NCBI RefSeq assembly: GCF_030269665.1
Contig: NZ_BSTS01000008.1
Span: forward strand, 62,001-126,000
From: Actinomycetospora sp. NBRC 106375
GTDB taxonomy: Bacteria; Actinomycetota; Actinomycetes; Mycobacteriales; Pseudonocardiaceae
Direction: 5' to 3'
DNA length: 64,000 bases
Below, one piece after another: positions 16,533 through 26,872 of this stretch (positions are counted from its first letter, which is position 1; the number at the start of each line of letters is the position of its first letter). A program made the translations under genes and the position numbers. Below the pieces are notes generated by a model that worked only from the letters and a program-made list of their open reading frames with translations, did not search any database and was not told where the DNA came from.

Positions 16533-18040
16533 TGACCTTGCTGGGTGCGGTCGTCGCCGCCTCCGGCGAGGTGGCGGCGACCCGCTCGCGCAAGGCCAAG
16601 ACCACGGCGCTCGCGACGCTGCTGGCCCGTCTCGACCCCGACGAGGTTCGCCCGGCGACGGCGTGGCTCGCCGGCGAGATGCTCCAGGGACGGACGGGCA
16701 TCGGCTGGCGGACGCTGCAGGGGGTGTCGCCGGAACCGGCGGAGACCTCGACGCTGACGGTCGGCGACGTCGACGCGGCGCTCGACCGGCTCGCCGCCCT
16801 GGCCGGGTCCGGCACCGGGGTCGGGGCGCGGCGGGCCGAGGAGCTGGGGGCGCTGTTCGGCGCGGCGACCGAGGACGAGGGCCGTTTCCTGGTGCGCCTG
16901 CTGGGTGGCGAGCTCCGGCAGGGCGCGCTCGAGGGGATCATGATCGAGGCGGTGGCCACGGCTGCCTCGGTGCCCGCCGACGCCGTGCGCCGGGCGTTCA
17001 TGCTCTCCGGCCGGCTGCCGACCACCGCGCACACCGCCCTGACCGGCGGCGATCTGGGGGCGATCGGGCTCGAGGTCATGCGCCCGGTCCGCCCGATGCT
17101 CGCCTCCCCCGGCGACTCGCTGGACGCGGCCCTGGCCGAGCTCGGGGCGCCAGACGGCGAACCGGGCGTCGTCGTGGAGCACAAGCTCGACGGCGCCCGC
17201 GTCCAGGTGCACCGCCGCGGCGGGGAGGTCCGCGTCTGGTCCCGGACGCTGCACGAGATCACCGACGCGGTGCCGGAGATCGTGGCGCTGACCCGGACGC
17301 TGCCCGTCGCGACCGTCGTCCTCGACGGCGAGACCCTGGCCGTCGCCGAGGACGGGCGGCCCCGGCCGTTCCAGGAGTCGATGAAGGGGCTGGGCAGCGG
17401 GGCGATGCAACCCTGGTTCTTCGACTGCCTGCATCGCGACGGCACCGACCTCGTCGACGAGCCGCTGTCGGTGCGCCGCGAGGTCCTGGCCGAGGTCGTC
17501 GGCGACCGCCTCATCCCCGGCGTCGTGCGCCCGACCGTCGCCCAGGCCGAGGCCGCCGTCGCCGACGCGCTGGCCGCCGGGCAGGAGGGGTCGATGGTCA
17601 AGGCCCTCGACTCGACCTACACGGCGGGTCGGCGCGGGCGCTCGTGGCAGAAGGTCAAGCCGTCGCACACGCTCGACCTCGTCGTCCTGGCGTGCGAGTG
17701 GGGCTCGGGCCGGCGCCGGGGGTGGCTGTCGAACATCCACCTCGGCGCGCGCGGGGCCGACGGGGACTTCGTGATGATCGGCAAGACCTTCAAGGGCATG
17801 ACCGACGCGACGCTGACCTGGCAGACCGAGACGTTCCCGCGGTACGAGACCCACCGCGACGCCCACACGGTGTACCTGCGCCCCGAGATCGTCGTGGAGA
17901 TCGAGCTCGACGGCGTCCAGACCTCCACCCGCTACCCCGGCGGCGTCGCCCTGCGCTTCGCCCGCGTCGTGCGCTACCGCGACGACAAGCCGGCGTCGGA
18001 GGCCGACACGATCGACGCGGTCCGGGACCTGCGGCTCTGA
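16532..18040 (+). CDS. ligB: ATP-dependent DNA ligase (LigB type)
   Basis: 502 aa from GTG 16532. N-terminal DNA-binding domain to about residue 185, then the nucleotidyltransferase core: motif I EHKLDGARVQVH with the adenylated Lys218, motif Ia SRTLHEIT, motif III VVLDGETLAV, motif IV EGSMVKALDS, motif V WQKVKPSHTLDLVVLA, and a C-terminal OB fold ending VVEIELDGVQTSTRYPGGVA. Length and motifs match mycobacterial LigB (about 507 aa), an accessory nick-sealing ligase separate from NAD-dependent LigA. Overlaps the fumC stop by one base. Confidence 0.93.
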   Translation: MTLLGAVVAASGEVAATRSRKAKTTALATLLARLDPDEVRPATAWLAGEMLQGRTGIGWRTLQGVSPEPAETSTLTVGDVDAALDRLAALAGSGTGVGARRAEELGALFGAATEDEGRFLVRLLGGELRQGALEGIMIEAVATAASVPADAVRRAFMLSGRLPTTAHTALTGGDLGAIGLEVMRPVRPMLASPGDSLDAALAELGAPDGEPGVVVEHKLDGARVQVHRRGGEVRVWSRTLHEITDAVPEIVALTRTLPVATVVLDGETLAVAEDGRPRPFQESMKGLGSGAMQPWFFDCLHRDGTDLVDEPLSVRREVLAEVVGDRLIPGVVRPTVAQAEAAVADALAAGQEGSMVKALDSTYTAGRRGRSWQKVKPSHTLDLVVLACEWGSGRRRGWLSNIHLGARGADGDFVMIGKTFKGMTDATLTWQTETFPRYETHRDAHTVYLRPEIVVEIELDGVQTSTRYPGGVALRFARVVRYRDDKPASEADTIDAVRDLRL

Positions 18041-18045
18041 GATGT

Positions 18046-18099
18046 TGCAGCGAACGTGGCGTTCGCTGCTTCTACGCGCCGGAAATCCCCGTTGATCAC
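18046..18099 (+). repeat. R1 element copy b after ligB
   Basis: Six bases after the ligB stop: stem GCAGCGAAC (18047-18055), loop GTGGC, stem GTTCGCTGC (18061-18069), then TTCTACGCG and a flank ending CCCCGTTGATCAC. Same orientation relative to the preceding gene as copies a and c. It sits between convergent ligB and the DUF3817 gene. Confidence 0.7.
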
Positions 18100-18112
18100 T
18101 CGGGGGTGGGCG

Positions 18113-18436
18113 TCAGCCGAGGTCGCCCCGCCGGACCGCGCGGCGCTCGAACCACAGCGTCATCGCCGGCGGGATGCTCGCGGCGAGGGCGAGCAGCGTC
18201 GTCCCCGCACCCCACCGGAACGCCCGGGCCGTCACGAGCGTGATCACCACGTAGGCGACGAACAGCGCTCCGTGGATCGGCCCGAACACGCGCACCCCGA
18301 TGTCGTCGAACACGACGAGGTACTTGAACACCGTCCCGATCAGCAGCCCGATCCACGAGCAGGCCTCGGCGATGGCGACGGTGCGGAAGGCGCGGGCGAG
18401 AGCGGTCGCGCGGGACGTGGGGAGAACCGTGGCCAC
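18113..18436 (-). CDS. DUF3817 integral membrane protein
   Basis: 107 aa with three predicted helices (AEACSWIGLLIGTVFKYLVV, VFGPIHGALFVAYVVITLVT, GTTLLALAASIPPAMTLWFE). The pattern FRTVAIAEACSW...G..KY...GIRVFGPIHGALF is characteristic of DUF3817, a family often linked to YdzA-like membrane proteins of unknown function. GTG start. Its 3' end faces ligB with R1 element b between. Upstream of it lies the winged-helix gene on the same strand, 89 bases away. Confidence 0.85.
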   Translation of the reverse strand: MATVLPTSRATALARAFRTVAIAEACSWIGLLIGTVFKYLVVFDDIGVRVFGPIHGALFVAYVVITLVTARAFRWGAGTTLLALAASIPPAMTLWFERRAVRRGDLG

Positions 18437-18525
18437 ACGATCACTCTGCCGGTGTCCCCGCGGCGCGGCGCGGGGACGCGGCGAGGGTCACGCGCGAGGC
18501 CGACGCATCACCGGCGCCGGGCGCG

Positions 18526-19620
18526 TCACCGAGGTGACGCCGCGACGCGGACCCGGTGACCCGCACCGTCGGACAGGAACGCCGCGAGCGCGCGACCCTC
18601 CTCCGCCACGGCGGTCCGCTCGGCACGGGTGACGCGGCGCAGCGGGGTCACGGTGACGACGTCGTCGGCGACCGTCCAGCTCGCCGCGACCCGCCCGTCG
18701 ACCAGCACGAACCGGGTCCCGGAGACCGAGAGCCCGCGGTGGGCGTCGTCGATGAACCGGGAGCGGTCGTCGTAGCCCAGCACGAGGTTGTCGAAGGCGG
18801 GCAGGAAGCGGACCGGCGCGGGGGTGTCGGGATCGGGTCGCGGGGCGTCGGGCAGGTCGAGGAGCTCGCGGCCGCGCTCGTCGCGGAACGCCACGAGCCG
18901 GTCCCGAACGGCCGCGACGGCGGCCGGGAGGCCCGCGAGACCGGACCACGCGCGCAGGTCCGCCGACGCCGCCGGGCCGTACGCCGCGAGGTAGCGCAGG
19001 ACGAGGGCCTGCCCGACGCGATCACCGGAGCCGTCGGGCGGGTCGACCTCGCGGCCCAGCCAGGTCGCCATCGCGACGCTGCTCGCCGGGCCCGCCCGGC
19101 GCCACAGCCCGCGCGGCGGGACCTGGGCGAGTGGGACGAGGCAGGTCACCGCCTCCCCCAGCACGTGCGGCGGCACGTCGGGCCAGCGCCCCGTGAGCAC
19201 CCGGCCGGCCGCGGGCAGGGTGCTCGGTTCGGCGACGAGGACCTCGCGCCCGGCGGCGGCCAGTTCGCCGAGGTCCACGTCGGCCAGCTCGGCCCGGTAC
19301 ACCCCGAGCAGGCGCTGGAGCAGCATCGCGTCGTGGCGCGACCGCCACGCCAGCGCGTCGTCGGCGGTGACGAGGTGGACGGTGCGGCGCATGAGGTGGG
19401 TCCGCACGACACGACGGGCGGCGAGCAGGTCGGAGAAGGCGCCCGGGTCGAACCCGGCGAGCCGCGACCACAGCCCGGTGTAGGGCTCCTGCGGCTCCTG
19501 GGCCTGCAGGCCCCCGAGGTGCGCGACGGCGTCCAGGGCGCCGACGTCCGCGCGCGTGAGCAGGAACTGCCGTGCGAGCGCGGCCCGGTTCAGCGCGCGG
19601 CGGTCCAGGACGGTCGTCAC
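18526..19620 (-). CDS. Winged-helix DNA-binding protein (HTH_42/AlkZ-like)
   Basis: 364 aa. The order of blocks fits the HTH_42 superfamily: LDAVAHLGGLQAQEPQEPY, then HLMRRTVHLVTADDALAW, and the C-terminal FLPAFDNLVLGYDDRSRFI followed by FVLVDGRVAASWTV. The QAQ triplet at about residue 37 sits where the AlkZ glycosylases that unhook interstrand crosslinks have their catalytic QxQ motif, so a base-excision role is possible; many homologues in actinobacteria are uncharacterised. No lesion specificity can be read from the sequence. Upstream region 19621-19695 is shared with divergent guaB1. Confidence 0.8.
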   Translation of the reverse strand: MTTVLDRRALNRAALARQFLLTRADVGALDAVAHLGGLQAQEPQEPYTGLWSRLAGFDPGAFSDLLAARRVVRTHLMRRTVHLVTADDALAWRSRHDAMLLQRLLGVYRAELADVDLGELAAAGREVLVAEPSTLPAAGRVLTGRWPDVPPHVLGEAVTCLVPLAQVPPRGLWRRAGPASSVAMATWLGREVDPPDGSGDRVGQALVLRYLAAYGPAASADLRAWSGLAGLPAAVAAVRDRLVAFRDERGRELLDLPDAPRPDPDTPAPVRFLPAFDNLVLGYDDRSRFIDDAHRGLSVSGTRFVLVDGRVAASWTVADDVVTVTPLRRVTRAERTAVAEEGRALAAFLSDGAGHRVRVAASPR

Positions 19621-19681
19621 GGCGGCCAGCCTCGCAGCGGTGCCGGACGGTCGGTGTCCGCCTCACCGTGGGGCGCTCGCG

Positions 19682-19687
19682 TAACCT
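19682..19687 (+). promoter_or_regulatory. -10 element TAACCT of guaB1
   Basis: TAACCT ends 8 bases before GTG 19696, consistent with a leaderless or near-leaderless transcript. Confidence 0.45.
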
Positions 19688-19692
19688 CGTGA

Positions 19693-21138
<1,446 letters not shown>

Positions 21139-21152
21139 GGGTCACGGCCCCT

Positions 21153-21194
21153 CGTGAGCAGTTGGCGCCCCGATAGGGGCGCCAACTGCTCACG
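21153..21194. terminator. Perfect 19-bp hairpin between guaB1 and phoH
   Basis: Arms 21153-21171 and 21176-21194 (CGTGAGCAGTTGGCGCCCC and its exact complement) with loop GATA. It lies between convergent genes and has no T-tract on either side, so it would be a bidirectional, U-tract-less terminator or mRNA 3'-end stabiliser. Confidence 0.75.
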
Positions 21195-21206
21195 TGACAG
21201 GGGGGC

Positions 21207-22553
21207 CTAGAGCCGCTCGCCCTCCAGCATCTCGGTGACCAGCGCGGCGATGGGCGAGCGCTCCGAGCGGGTCAGGGTGACGTGCGCGAAGAGCGGGTGG
21301 CCCTTCAGCTTCTCGATCACGGCGGCGACGCCGTCGTGGCGCCCCACCCGCAGGTTGTCGCGCTGGGCCACGTCGTGGGTGAGCACGACGCGCGAGTTGG
21401 TGCCCAGGCGGGAGAGCACCGTGAGCAGCACGTTGCGCTCCAGCGACTGGGCCTCGTCGACGATGACGAACGCGTCGTGCAGCGAGCGGCCGCGGATGTG
21501 GGTCAGCGGCAGGACCTCGAGCATCCCGCGCTCGATGACCTCCTCGACCACGTTGGACGAGACGAGCGCGCCGAGGGTGTCGAACACCGCCTGGGCCCAG
21601 GGCGCCATCTTCTCGTTCTCGCCGCCGGGCAGGTACCCGAGATCCTGCCCGCCGACGGCGTAGACGGGCCGGAAGACGACGACCTTGCGGTGCTGCTGGC
21701 GCTCGAGGACCGCCTCGAGCCCGGCGCAGAGCGCGAGCGCCGACTTGCCGGTGCCGGCCCGGCCGCCGAGGGAGACGATGCCGACGTCCGGGTCGGTGAG
21801 CAGGTCGATGGCGATCCGCTGCTCGGCGGACCGGCCGTGCAGCCCGAACACGTCGCGGTCGCCACGGACGAGGCGCACCTGCTTGTCCGGCGTGACCCGC
21901 CCGAGCGCCGAGGAGCCACCGCCGAGCAGGCGCAGGCCGGTGTGGCAGGGCAGCTCGCGGGCGGCCTCGACGTCGGCCAGGCCGTCGGCGAAGAGCGAGG
22001 ACACCTCGTCGGGCGTCGCGGCGACCTCCTCGGTGCCCGTCCAGCCCGTCGTCGTGACGTCCTGGCCGTGGTACTCGTCGGCGGGCAGACCCACCGAGGC
22101 CGCCTTGACGCGCAGCGGCATGTCCTTGGTGACGAGGGTGACGAGGTGGCCCTCCGCCGCGAGGTTGAGCGCGCACGCGAGGATGCGGCTGTCGTTCTCG
22201 GCGGTGCGGAAGCCGGCCGGGAGCACCGAGGGGTCGGAGTGGTTGAGCTCGACCCGCAGCGTGCCGCCCTCGCCGGTCATGGGCAGCGGCTGGTCCAGGC
22301 GGCCGTGGCGGATGCGGAGGTCGTCGAGCAGCCGCAGGGCCTCACGCGCGAACCACCCCAGCTCGGAGTGGTGACGCTTGCCCTCGAGCTCGGAGATGAC
22401 GACGAGCGGGAGGACCACCTCGTGCTCGGCGAACCGCGTGGGCGCCCACGGGTCCGAGAGGAGGACGGAGGTGTCGAGGACGTAACAGCGGGCCCCCTCC
22501 GGGGTGCTGACGGGGCTCACGGAAGCGGGACGCTCGGCTGGTGCTGCGCTCAC
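21207..22553 (-). CDS. phoH2: PhoH2: PIN-domain RNase fused to PhoH NTPase
   Basis: 448 aa from GTG 22553 (GAGGGAG upstream). The N-terminal PIN domain begins [12 protein letters not shown] (Asp27) with [13 protein letters not shown] and [11 protein letters not shown] downstream. The C-terminal PhoH domain has Walker A GRAGTGKS at residues 264-271 and Walker [13 protein letters not shown]. Mycobacterial PhoH2 unwinds and cleaves RNA in an ATP-dependent way. In some genomes a small antitoxin gene precedes it; no convincing one is seen in 22554-22916. Converges on guaB1 across a strong hairpin. Confidence 0.93.
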   Translation of the reverse strand: MSAAPAERPASVSPVSTPEGARCYVLDTSVLLSDPWAPTRFAEHEVVLPLVVISELEGKRHHSELGWFAREALRLLDDLRIRHGRLDQPLPMTGEGGTLRVELNHSDPSVLPAGFRTAENDSRILACALNLAAEGHLVTLVTKDMPLRVKAASVGLPADEYHGQDVTTTGWTGTEEVAATPDEVSSLFADGLADVEAARELPCHTGLRLLGGGSSALGRVTPDKQVRLVRGDRDVFGLHGRSAEQRIAIDLLTDPDVGIVSLGGRAGTGKSALALCAGLEAVLERQQHRKVVVFRPVYAVGGQDLGYLPGGENEKMAPWAQAVFDTLGALVSSNVVEEVIERGMLEVLPLTHIRGRSLHDAFVIVDEAQSLERNVLLTVLSRLGTNSRVVLTHDVAQRDNLRVGRHDGVAAVIEKLKGHPLFAHVTLTRSERSPIAALVTEMLEGERL

Positions 22554-22916
22554 GACTACTCCCTCGAGCGGCCACGGCACCCGCGACCACTGTGTTCCTC
22601 GTCGGAACGGGTCGGCTAGTCGGGCGGCTCGACGGCGCGGTGGCGCGGCCCGGGGGCCGTCCTGCGCCATCGCGGGGCAGAACCGGGTGCCGGCCCTCCC
22701 CCGGGACCGGACCAGGGCGGTCGCGTCGCGCCGGCCGCGGTGCGGGGTACCGTGGCGGCACCTGCTCCGCGAGCGGTGGACGTCCCCGTCCCGCTCCGAT
22801 CTGCCACTACCGGCCTCCCCGGACGCCCCGCATCCGGTGCGGGTCCGTCGGCGCGGACGCTACCGCCGGTAGCCGGTCGTTGTCGCGCGCCGAACGTGAC
22901 GAGTTGGTGACGTGCG
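22554..22916. other. Intergenic, upstream of phoH2
   Basis: 363 bases between the phoH2 start and the stop of the DUF885 gene, both on the minus strand. Several open frames exist but none has a plausible ribosome site, codon pattern or recognisable product. It presumably holds the phoH2 promoter; I see no strong -10/-35 pair, hairpin or repeat. Confidence 0.5.
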
Positions 22917-24290
22917 TCATCGATTTCCGGGCGACGTGCGGTTCTCCAGGACCGTTCGGCGCAGCCACGGCGCCCACCCGGGCCGACGCCGACCGTTCCC
23001 GGCCCCCGTGGACGGCTTGTCCGGAGGGCCGTCCGCCCCGTGGTCGCCCCGGAGCTCCGCGGGAGTGGGCGGGTCGTCGAGCACGCGGGTGAGACGCGCC
23101 GTGACCACGTCGCGGCCCGGCGGCCGCCCCGACCGCTCCGGACGCATCAGCCACGGACGCAGGAGACGCTCGCCCTCGACGTAGGTCGTGGTGTGCGTGC
23201 GCCAGCGGGGGTGCGCCACGAACTCCAGCATCCGGCGGGCCCGGGCCTCGTCGACGAGCAGCCAGCGCCGGAGGTGCGCGATCACCTCGTCGTCGCCGCG
23301 CCCCTCGGCGTGCAGCATCAGCGCCGCGTCCTGCCGCACCGGGGCCAGGCGCGCCATGACCGCCTCGACGGCCTCGCCGAGGTCCGCCCGCTCCGGGTCG
23401 GTGGGCACACCCGCGGCGGCGAGCACGCCGGCGTTCCACCGGCCCCAGCCCGGGCCGACCACCACCTCGAGGCCGAGCTCGGCGGCGCCCTCCGCCACGA
23501 GGCTCTGCGGGGTCCGGGCCAGGAAGACCTCGCGCTCGGGCCGGGGATCCGGGGCGGCCGCGGTCCGGCAGTGCTCGGTGTGGTGCCCCGGGTAGGCCTC
23601 GTGGGCCACGAGCAGCGGCAGGTGCGTGACGCGGTGCGGGATGCCGCCGTTCACCGAGACCGCCGAGCGCAGACGTGGTGGCGGCCCGAGCCACCGGCTG
23701 AACCCGCTCCACGGCGCGGCGTCGACGACCTCGAGGGCCACGTCCTCGCCCTCCGGCAGCCCCACCGTCGCGGCGGTGCGGGCACGCAGGGCCGCGACGG
23801 CCGCGGCCAGGGCCGCCGGCAGGTGCTGCGGGGCCAGGCGGTCACGGTCGCGGAACGCCGCGAGCCGCTCGGGCAGGGCTCCGCGGCCCTCCAGCAGGGA
23901 CGCCAGGTCGCGGTGGGCCTCCCGGTAGCGGTCCTCGTCGCCGCGGGTGACGCGCACGCCGAAGCACCGCTCCACCTCCGCCGCGAAGTCCATCGGGTGG
24001 TCGCCCGCGCGCTCGGCCAGCACACGGCACGCGCGCAGCTGGGCGTCGAGGAAGGACGTGCGGGCGCGGCCCAGTCCGGCGTCGGGCAGGGCCGCGCGCA
24101 GACGGTCGGCCTCGCGGGCCAGGTCGTCGGCGCGGGGTGCGGGCTCCGCGGCCACGCGGGCGGCCTCGTCGGGGTCGCCGAGGTGGGCGTCGAGCACGCC
24201 GGGCAGCACGCGGTCGAGCCGCAGGGCGAGGCGCACGTAGGCCCGCGGGAGGCCCTCGGGGCCCGGACCGGCCCCCGGCTCCGCAAGCAC
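22917..24290 (-). CDS. DUF885 family protein, putative metallopeptidase
   Basis: 457 aa from GTG 24290. Residues 229-240 (AHEAYPGHHTEH) form the family's zinc-type motif, H-E-x4-H, with an upstream IPHRVTHLPLLV strand. The ERADLGEAVEAVMARLAPVR and RWLLVDEARARRMLEFV regions fit the all-helical DUF885 fold. Relatives are soluble carboxypeptidase-like enzymes of unsettled substrate. There is no signal peptide. The last 40 residues are Pro/Arg-rich and unconserved. A TAGCCT -10 ends 6 bases before the start. Confidence 0.8.
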   Translation of the reverse strand: MLAEPGAGPGPEGLPRAYVRLALRLDRVLPGVLDAHLGDPDEAARVAAEPAPRADDLAREADRLRAALPDAGLGRARTSFLDAQLRACRVLAERAGDHPMDFAAEVERCFGVRVTRGDEDRYREAHRDLASLLEGRGALPERLAAFRDRDRLAPQHLPAALAAAVAALRARTAATVGLPEGEDVALEVVDAAPWSGFSRWLGPPPRLRSAVSVNGGIPHRVTHLPLLVAHEAYPGHHTEHCRTAAAPDPRPEREVFLARTPQSLVAEGAAELGLEVVVGPGWGRWNAGVLAAAGVPTDPERADLGEAVEAVMARLAPVRQDAALMLHAEGRGDDEVIAHLRRWLLVDEARARRMLEFVAHPRWRTHTTTYVEGERLLRPWLMRPERSGRPPGRDVVTARLTRVLDDPPTPAELRGDHGADGPPDKPSTGAGNGRRRPGWAPWLRRTVLENRTSPGNR

Positions 24291-24621
24291 CGGCCGAGGC
24301 TACGCCGCGTGGCCGTTCGGGGCCTCGTCCGACCGCGACCCGCTCTTGATACGACGGCCGGGTGTCGAGGTCCGCGACGCACGGACACTGAATGCTCCTC
24401 CGGCCGTGGAAAACGGGTGCTAGGCGATGACCGGATCACCCGGATATCCCACTCAAGTCGCGCTCGGAATTGTCAATCACTCGATGGGGGTTCGCGGCTG
24501 GAAATGCCCCTCGGCCGACGGCTAGCTTTTATCCCGTCAGCCGCACCGTCCGTGGGGCTGGAGCCATTCGAGAGGGACCCCGAATTCCTCTCGATGACCA
24601 CGAACGAACTGGAGCATCTGA
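24291..24621. other. Divergent promoter region (DUF885 / secreted repeat protein)
   Basis: 331 bases without a gene. Minus strand: TAGCCT at 24297-24302, 6 bases from the DUF885 start. Plus strand: an AT-richer patch with TTGTCA at 24470 and TAGCTT at 24523-24528 that could serve the gene at 24622 with a leader of roughly 87 bases. Spacing between these two is too long for one sigma-70 promoter, so only the -10 is proposed. GGAG at 24611 is its ribosome site. Confidence 0.4.
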
Positions 24622-25080
24622 ATGCTGAAGAAGGCGGGAATGGTCGTGCTGGGCGCGACGGCGGGCATGCTCTCCCTCGCTCCGCTGGCGAACGCCGGCG
24701 AGGCTCCCTCGCACGGCGACAACGGCGACCACGGCCACCACTGGCAGCACGACGGCCACGGCCACGACGGCCACGGCGGCCGCGGCGACTGCGACAAGTT
24801 CGCGGGCTCCGCAGGCGACCGGCTCGTCAGCCTCGACAACGTGGCGTCCAACGCCACGATCTCCCATGTCAACGTCCTCGCCGAGGACAACTCGCGGAGC
24901 GGCGACTGCGATGGCGACGGCGGCCGCGACGGGCGCCACGGCCACCGCGGCGACCGCGACGGCGACGGGGACCGCAAGGTCGCCTTCTCCGCGGGCGACC
25001 GGCTCATCAGCGCGGACAACCTGCTGGCGAACGCCGACCTGTCGCACGTCAACGTCCTGAGCACCGACAACTCGCGATGA
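24622..25080 (+). CDS. Small secreted His/Asp-rich protein with two internal repeats
   Basis: 152 aa. Signal peptide MLKKAGMVVLGATAGMLSLA ending LANAGEA (cleavage after about residue 26). The mature protein alternates two charged, His/Asp/Gly-rich linkers (about residues 27-57 and 92-118) with two copies of a 30-residue unit: SAGDRLVSLDNVASNATIS then HVNVLAEDNSR, and SAGDRLISADNLLANADLS then HVNVLSTDNSR. The second copy ends the protein. The linkers could bind metal; the repeats, rich in Asn/Asp/Ser/Val, suggest self-assembly as in chaplin/rodlin-like surface proteins, but I see no homology to them. Function unknown. Confidence 0.75.
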   Translation: MLKKAGMVVLGATAGMLSLAPLANAGEAPSHGDNGDHGHHWQHDGHGHDGHGGRGDCDKFAGSAGDRLVSLDNVASNATISHVNVLAEDNSRSGDCDGDGGRDGRHGHRGDRDGDGDRKVAFSAGDRLISADNLLANADLSHVNVLSTDNSR

Positions 25081-25154
25081 CCTGATGCCCGCGCCCGGCG
25101 ACCGTGCTTATCGGGGGATGGCACGGCCTCGGGCGGGGCCCACAGGGTGAGTCG

Positions 25155-25187
25155 ACGGCCCCGGGAGCAACGCGCTCCCGGGGCCGT
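25155..25187. terminator. 14-bp hairpin between convergent genes
   Basis: Arms ACGGCCCCGGGAGC (25155-25168) and its exact complement (25174-25187), loop AACGC. Followed on the plus strand by CACCTGTTTC, a weak T-run. It would terminate the secreted-protein transcript and, in reverse, uppS. Confidence 0.75.
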
Positions 25188-25212
25188 CACCTGTTTCACC
25201 CGGTCGGCCGAT

Positions 25213-25992
25213 TCAGCCGCCCCAGCGACGGTTCCGACGGGAGTAGTCACGCAGGGCGCGCAGGAAATCGATCCGGCGGAACTGGGGCCACATCGCCTCG
25301 GTGAAATAGAACTCCGAGTACACCGACTGCCACATGAGGAATCCCGAGAGCCGCTGCTCCCCCGACGTCCGGATCACGAGGTCGGGGTCGGGCTGACCGG
25401 AGGTGTAGAGGTGCTCGGCGATGTGGTCGACGTCGAGGACCTCCGCGAGCTCCTCGATCGACGTGCCGGCCTCCGCGTGCCGCAGCAGCAGCTTGCGCAC
25501 GGCGTCCGCGATCTCCTGGCGGCCGCCGTAGCCGATCGCCACGTTGACCTGCATCCCGTCGCGCCCCGCGGTGCTGCCCGCGGCGGCCTCGATGCGCCCC
25601 GCGAGCGCCGGGGGCAGGGCGTCCGGGTTGCCGACGATCCGCAGGCGCCACCGCCGGTCCGGCGCGGCGAGCTCCTCGACCGCCGAAGTGATGATCTCCA
25701 GCAGCTGGTCGAGCTCGGCCGCGGGACGGTCGAGGTTGTCGGTGGAGAGCAGGAACAGGGTCACGATCTCGACCCCGGCCTCCTGGCTCCAGTCGAGCAG
25801 GTCGACGATCTTGGCCGCGCCGGCGCGGTGCCCGTCGCTGGGGTCGGCCAGGCCGGCCTCCCGGGCCCAGCGGCGGTTGCCGTCGAGGATGACCCCGATG
25901 TGGCGGGGCGGGTCGACGGTCGCCCCCCGCCGACGCAACCGGCGCTCGTAGAGCGAGTAGACCACTCGCCGCAGATCGTCCCGGAGCTTCAC
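25213..25992 (-). CDS. uppS: Isoprenyl transferase (Z-prenyl diphosphate synthase)
   Basis: 259 aa from GTG. The catalytic block IGVILDGNRRWA (with the essential Asp), then LFLLSTDNLDRP and the C-terminal DLVIRTSGEQRLSGFLMWQ and YSEFYFTEAMWPQF are the cis-prenyltransferase motifs. By position (next to hemolysin III) it corresponds to mycobacterial Rv1086, which makes short Z,E-farnesyl diphosphate for decaprenyl phosphate synthesis; the product length cannot be read from sequence alone. TAGCGT (26001-26006, minus) ends 8 bases before the GTG. Confidence 0.92.
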   Translation of the reverse strand: MKLRDDLRRVVYSLYERRLRRRGATVDPPRHIGVILDGNRRWAREAGLADPSDGHRAGAAKIVDLLDWSQEAGVEIVTLFLLSTDNLDRPAAELDQLLEIITSAVEELAAPDRRWRLRIVGNPDALPPALAGRIEAAAGSTAGRDGMQVNVAIGYGGRQEIADAVRKLLLRHAEAGTSIEELAEVLDVDHIAEHLYTSGQPDPDLVIRTSGEQRLSGFLMWQSVYSEFYFTEAMWPQFRRIDFLRALRDYSRRNRRWGG

Positions 25993-26111
25993 GGCGGACC
26001 ACGCTAGCCGGTGACGTGACGCACGCGGACCCCCGTGACGGGCCGGTGACGCCTGCGCGACGTCGGTGGGAACGTGGGCGAAGGGACGCCGGTCCGCCCG
26101 GGGACCACCCC

Positions 26112-26117
26112 TACCCT
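26112..26117 (+). promoter_or_regulatory. -10 element TACCCT of the hemolysin III gene
   Basis: TACCCT ends 6 bases before GTG 26124, selecting that start over an upstream ATG at 26016 and predicting a leaderless mRNA. Confidence 0.5.
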
Positions 26118-26123
26118 GGAACC

Positions 26124-26801
26124 GTGACCCTCATCGATCCCCTCGCCGAGCCGGCTCCGGTCAAGCCGCGGATGCGGGGCTGGTTGCACCTGTGGTCGTT
26201 CGTGGTCGCCGTGGCGGCCGGGATCGTCCTGGTGTCGCTGGCCGGGTCGACCGTGTCGGCGCAGGCCGCGGTCGCGGTCGCCGTCTACTCGCTGACCGTC
26301 TGCGGCGTGTTCGGCGTCAGCGCGCTGTACCACCGCCGCACCTGGGTCAGCCCGCGCTCCCGCGGCGTGATGAAGCGCCTCGACCACGCGATGATCTTCG
26401 TGTTCATCGCGGGCACCTACACACCGTTCGCCGTGCTGGCGATGCCCGAGGCCACCGGCACGCTCGTGCTCTGGATCGTCTGGCTCGGCGCCCTCGGCGG
26501 GGTGGTGCTCAAGGTGGCCTGGCCGCACGCCCCGCGCTGGGTCGGCGTGCCGTTCTACCTGGCCCTCGGGTGGGTCGCGGTGTTCGTCATCCCCGACCTG
26601 CTCCACCACGGGGGCGTCGCCGCCCTGGTGCTGCTCCTCGTCGGCGGCGCGTTCTACAGCCTCGGGGCCGGCTTCTACGCCCTGCGCCGCCCCATCGGCT
26701 GGCCGCGGACGTTCGGGTACCACGAGTTCTTCCACGCCGCGACGGTCGTGGCCGCCGCGTGCCACCACGTCGCCATCTGGCTGATCCTCTACAGCGGCTG
26801 A
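26124..26801 (+). CDS. Hemolysin III family (YqfA/PAQR-type) membrane protein
   Basis: 225 aa from GTG 26124. Seven hydrophobic helices; the family's conserved metal-site residues are present: SALYHRRTW in helix 2, KRLDHAMIFVFIAGTYTP, and the C-terminal YHEFFHAATVVAAACHHVAI with its histidines. This is the progestin/adipoQ receptor fold, proposed to be a zinc-dependent hydrolase. The hemolysin name is historical. Divergent from uppS, matching the mycobacterial order. A strong hairpin (26818-26862) follows. Confidence 0.9.
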   Translation: MTLIDPLAEPAPVKPRMRGWLHLWSFVVAVAAGIVLVSLAGSTVSAQAAVAVAVYSLTVCGVFGVSALYHRRTWVSPRSRGVMKRLDHAMIFVFIAGTYTPFAVLAMPEATGTLVLWIVWLGALGGVVLKVAWPHAPRWVGVPFYLALGWVAVFVIPDLLHHGGVAALVLLLVGGAFYSLGAGFYALRRPIGWPRTFGYHEFFHAATVVAAACHHVAIWLILYSG

Positions 26802-26817
26802 CGTCCCTGGGACGCAG

Positions 26818-26862
26818 TGAGGGGCGCCCTCGCTGCGTCCTGGGCAGCGAGGGCGCCCCTCA
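26818..26862. terminator. Perfect 19-bp hairpin after the hemolysin III gene
   Basis: Arms 26818-26836 and 26844-26862 (TGAGGGGCGCCCTCGCTGC and its complement), loop GTCCTGG. Flanked by CTGGGACGCAG, so it is related in sequence to the R2 repeats near 38.3 and 39.5 kb. Sits between convergent genes; no T-tract. Confidence 0.75.
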
Positions 26863-26872
26863 TTCCGGAACC

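Noticed and set aside
22541-23092. Plus-strand open frame upstream of phoH2 as a possible PhoAT-like antitoxin
   Set aside because: No ribosome site, Arg/Pro-biased shadow composition, and it runs antisense into the DUF885 gene.
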